Below are positions 15,224 to 15,387 of a DNA stretch of 15,387 nt, one piece after another. The DNA is from an uncultured Novosphingobium sp. (GTDB taxonomy: Bacteria > Pseudomonadota > Alphaproteobacteria > Sphingomonadales > Sphingomonadaceae): positions 1-15,387 of the forward strand of contig CALMBN010000292.1 of NCBI GenBank assembly GCA_937860195.1. Direction: 5' to 3'. Within the stretch, counting starts at the first letter, position 1; each line of letters opens with the position of its first letter. The position numbers were made by a program, and so were the translations under genes. The notes under the pieces are model-generated. The model was not told the origin of the DNA. It was given only the letters and a program-made list of their open reading frames with translations, and did not search any database.

Positions 15224-15387
15224 CGACCGGACCCGCTTTTACCGCGACAAACAGAACGGCAAACTGATGGGTGTTTGCGCCGGGATTGCCGATTACACCG
15301 GGGTCAATTCGATCTTGGTCCGGCTGGGTGCCATTGGTCTGATCTTTACCGGCGGCTGGATCATTCCGCTCTATTTCATCGTCGGGT
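15216..15387 (+). CDS. pspC: Second PspC-domain protein (partial, runs off the window)
   Basis: The ATG at 15216 has AGAGGA at 15204-15209 as ribosome site, and the frame is open to the last base. The 57 visible residues (SSDRTRFYRDKQNGKLMGVCAGIADYTGVNSILVRLG, then a hydrophobic helix IGLIFTGGWIIPLYFIVG) are a PspC domain. The 20-residue block RFYRDKxNGKLMGVCAG is nearly the same as in the preceding gene, so the two are paralogues side by side. Base composition here returns to the GC-rich style of the window, so this may be the ancestral copy. The C-terminus is not visible. Confidence 0.88.
   Translation, partial: MSSDRTRFYRDKQNGKLMGVCAGIADYTGVNSILVRLGAIGLIFTGGWIIPLYFIVG

Overview
The window looks like chromosomal DNA of an alphaproteobacterium of the order Sphingomonadales (Erythrobacter/Novosphingobium-like). 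The basis is recognised protein families, a GC-rich codon third position and gene order; no database search was possible. All of it fits one genome except the leftmost ~400 bases.

Left edge (1-590, minus): an open frame starts as TruB, the tRNA pseudouridine-55 synthase, but after about 61 codons continues without a stop into the C-terminal regions 3/4 of a FliA/WhiG-type sigma factor of the kind seen in Planctomycetes. A chimeric assembly join is the most likely cause. A real fusion is possible but would cost the cell most of TruB.

597-9727 (minus, read right to left) is the classic translation/transcription cluster rimP - nusA - ylxR(L7Ae fusion) - infB, then a 36-residue membrane peptide gene, a DUF1697 gene and rbfA, joined by short gaps or stop/start overlaps. 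Downstream come an AbrB/PIN toxin-antitoxin pair with its own apparently leaderless promoter, a plus-strand YceI-family gene, then tdk and a site-2-type metalloprotease gene leading into truB.

9728-10025 is a divergent control region. It holds a plausible housekeeping promoter far upstream of a cold-shock gene, two RNA hairpins in the resulting long leader, and a separate hairpin in the rimP leader. The plus-strand cluster csp - infA - two small conserved-looking ORFs follows (10026-10927). It puts an IF-1 with a C-terminal tail next to a cold-shock protein.

10930-12362 holds an exported protein of unknown function (minus) and a small multi-pass membrane protein (plus).

12359-15387 is a phage-shock (Psp) envelope-stress locus. 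pspF (minus) is divergent from a sigma-54 promoter of textbook quality (13484-13500) that drives a 52-residue single-span membrane protein gene, pspA, pspB and two tandem pspC genes; the second pspC is cut by the window edge. Unusual points are the small leading gene, a coding-like 73-codon stretch directly upstream of and in frame with pspA, a 20-bp-period repeat that may be the PspF enhancer and pspF autoregulatory site, and the pspC duplication, whose first copy is visibly poorer in GC than its neighbours.
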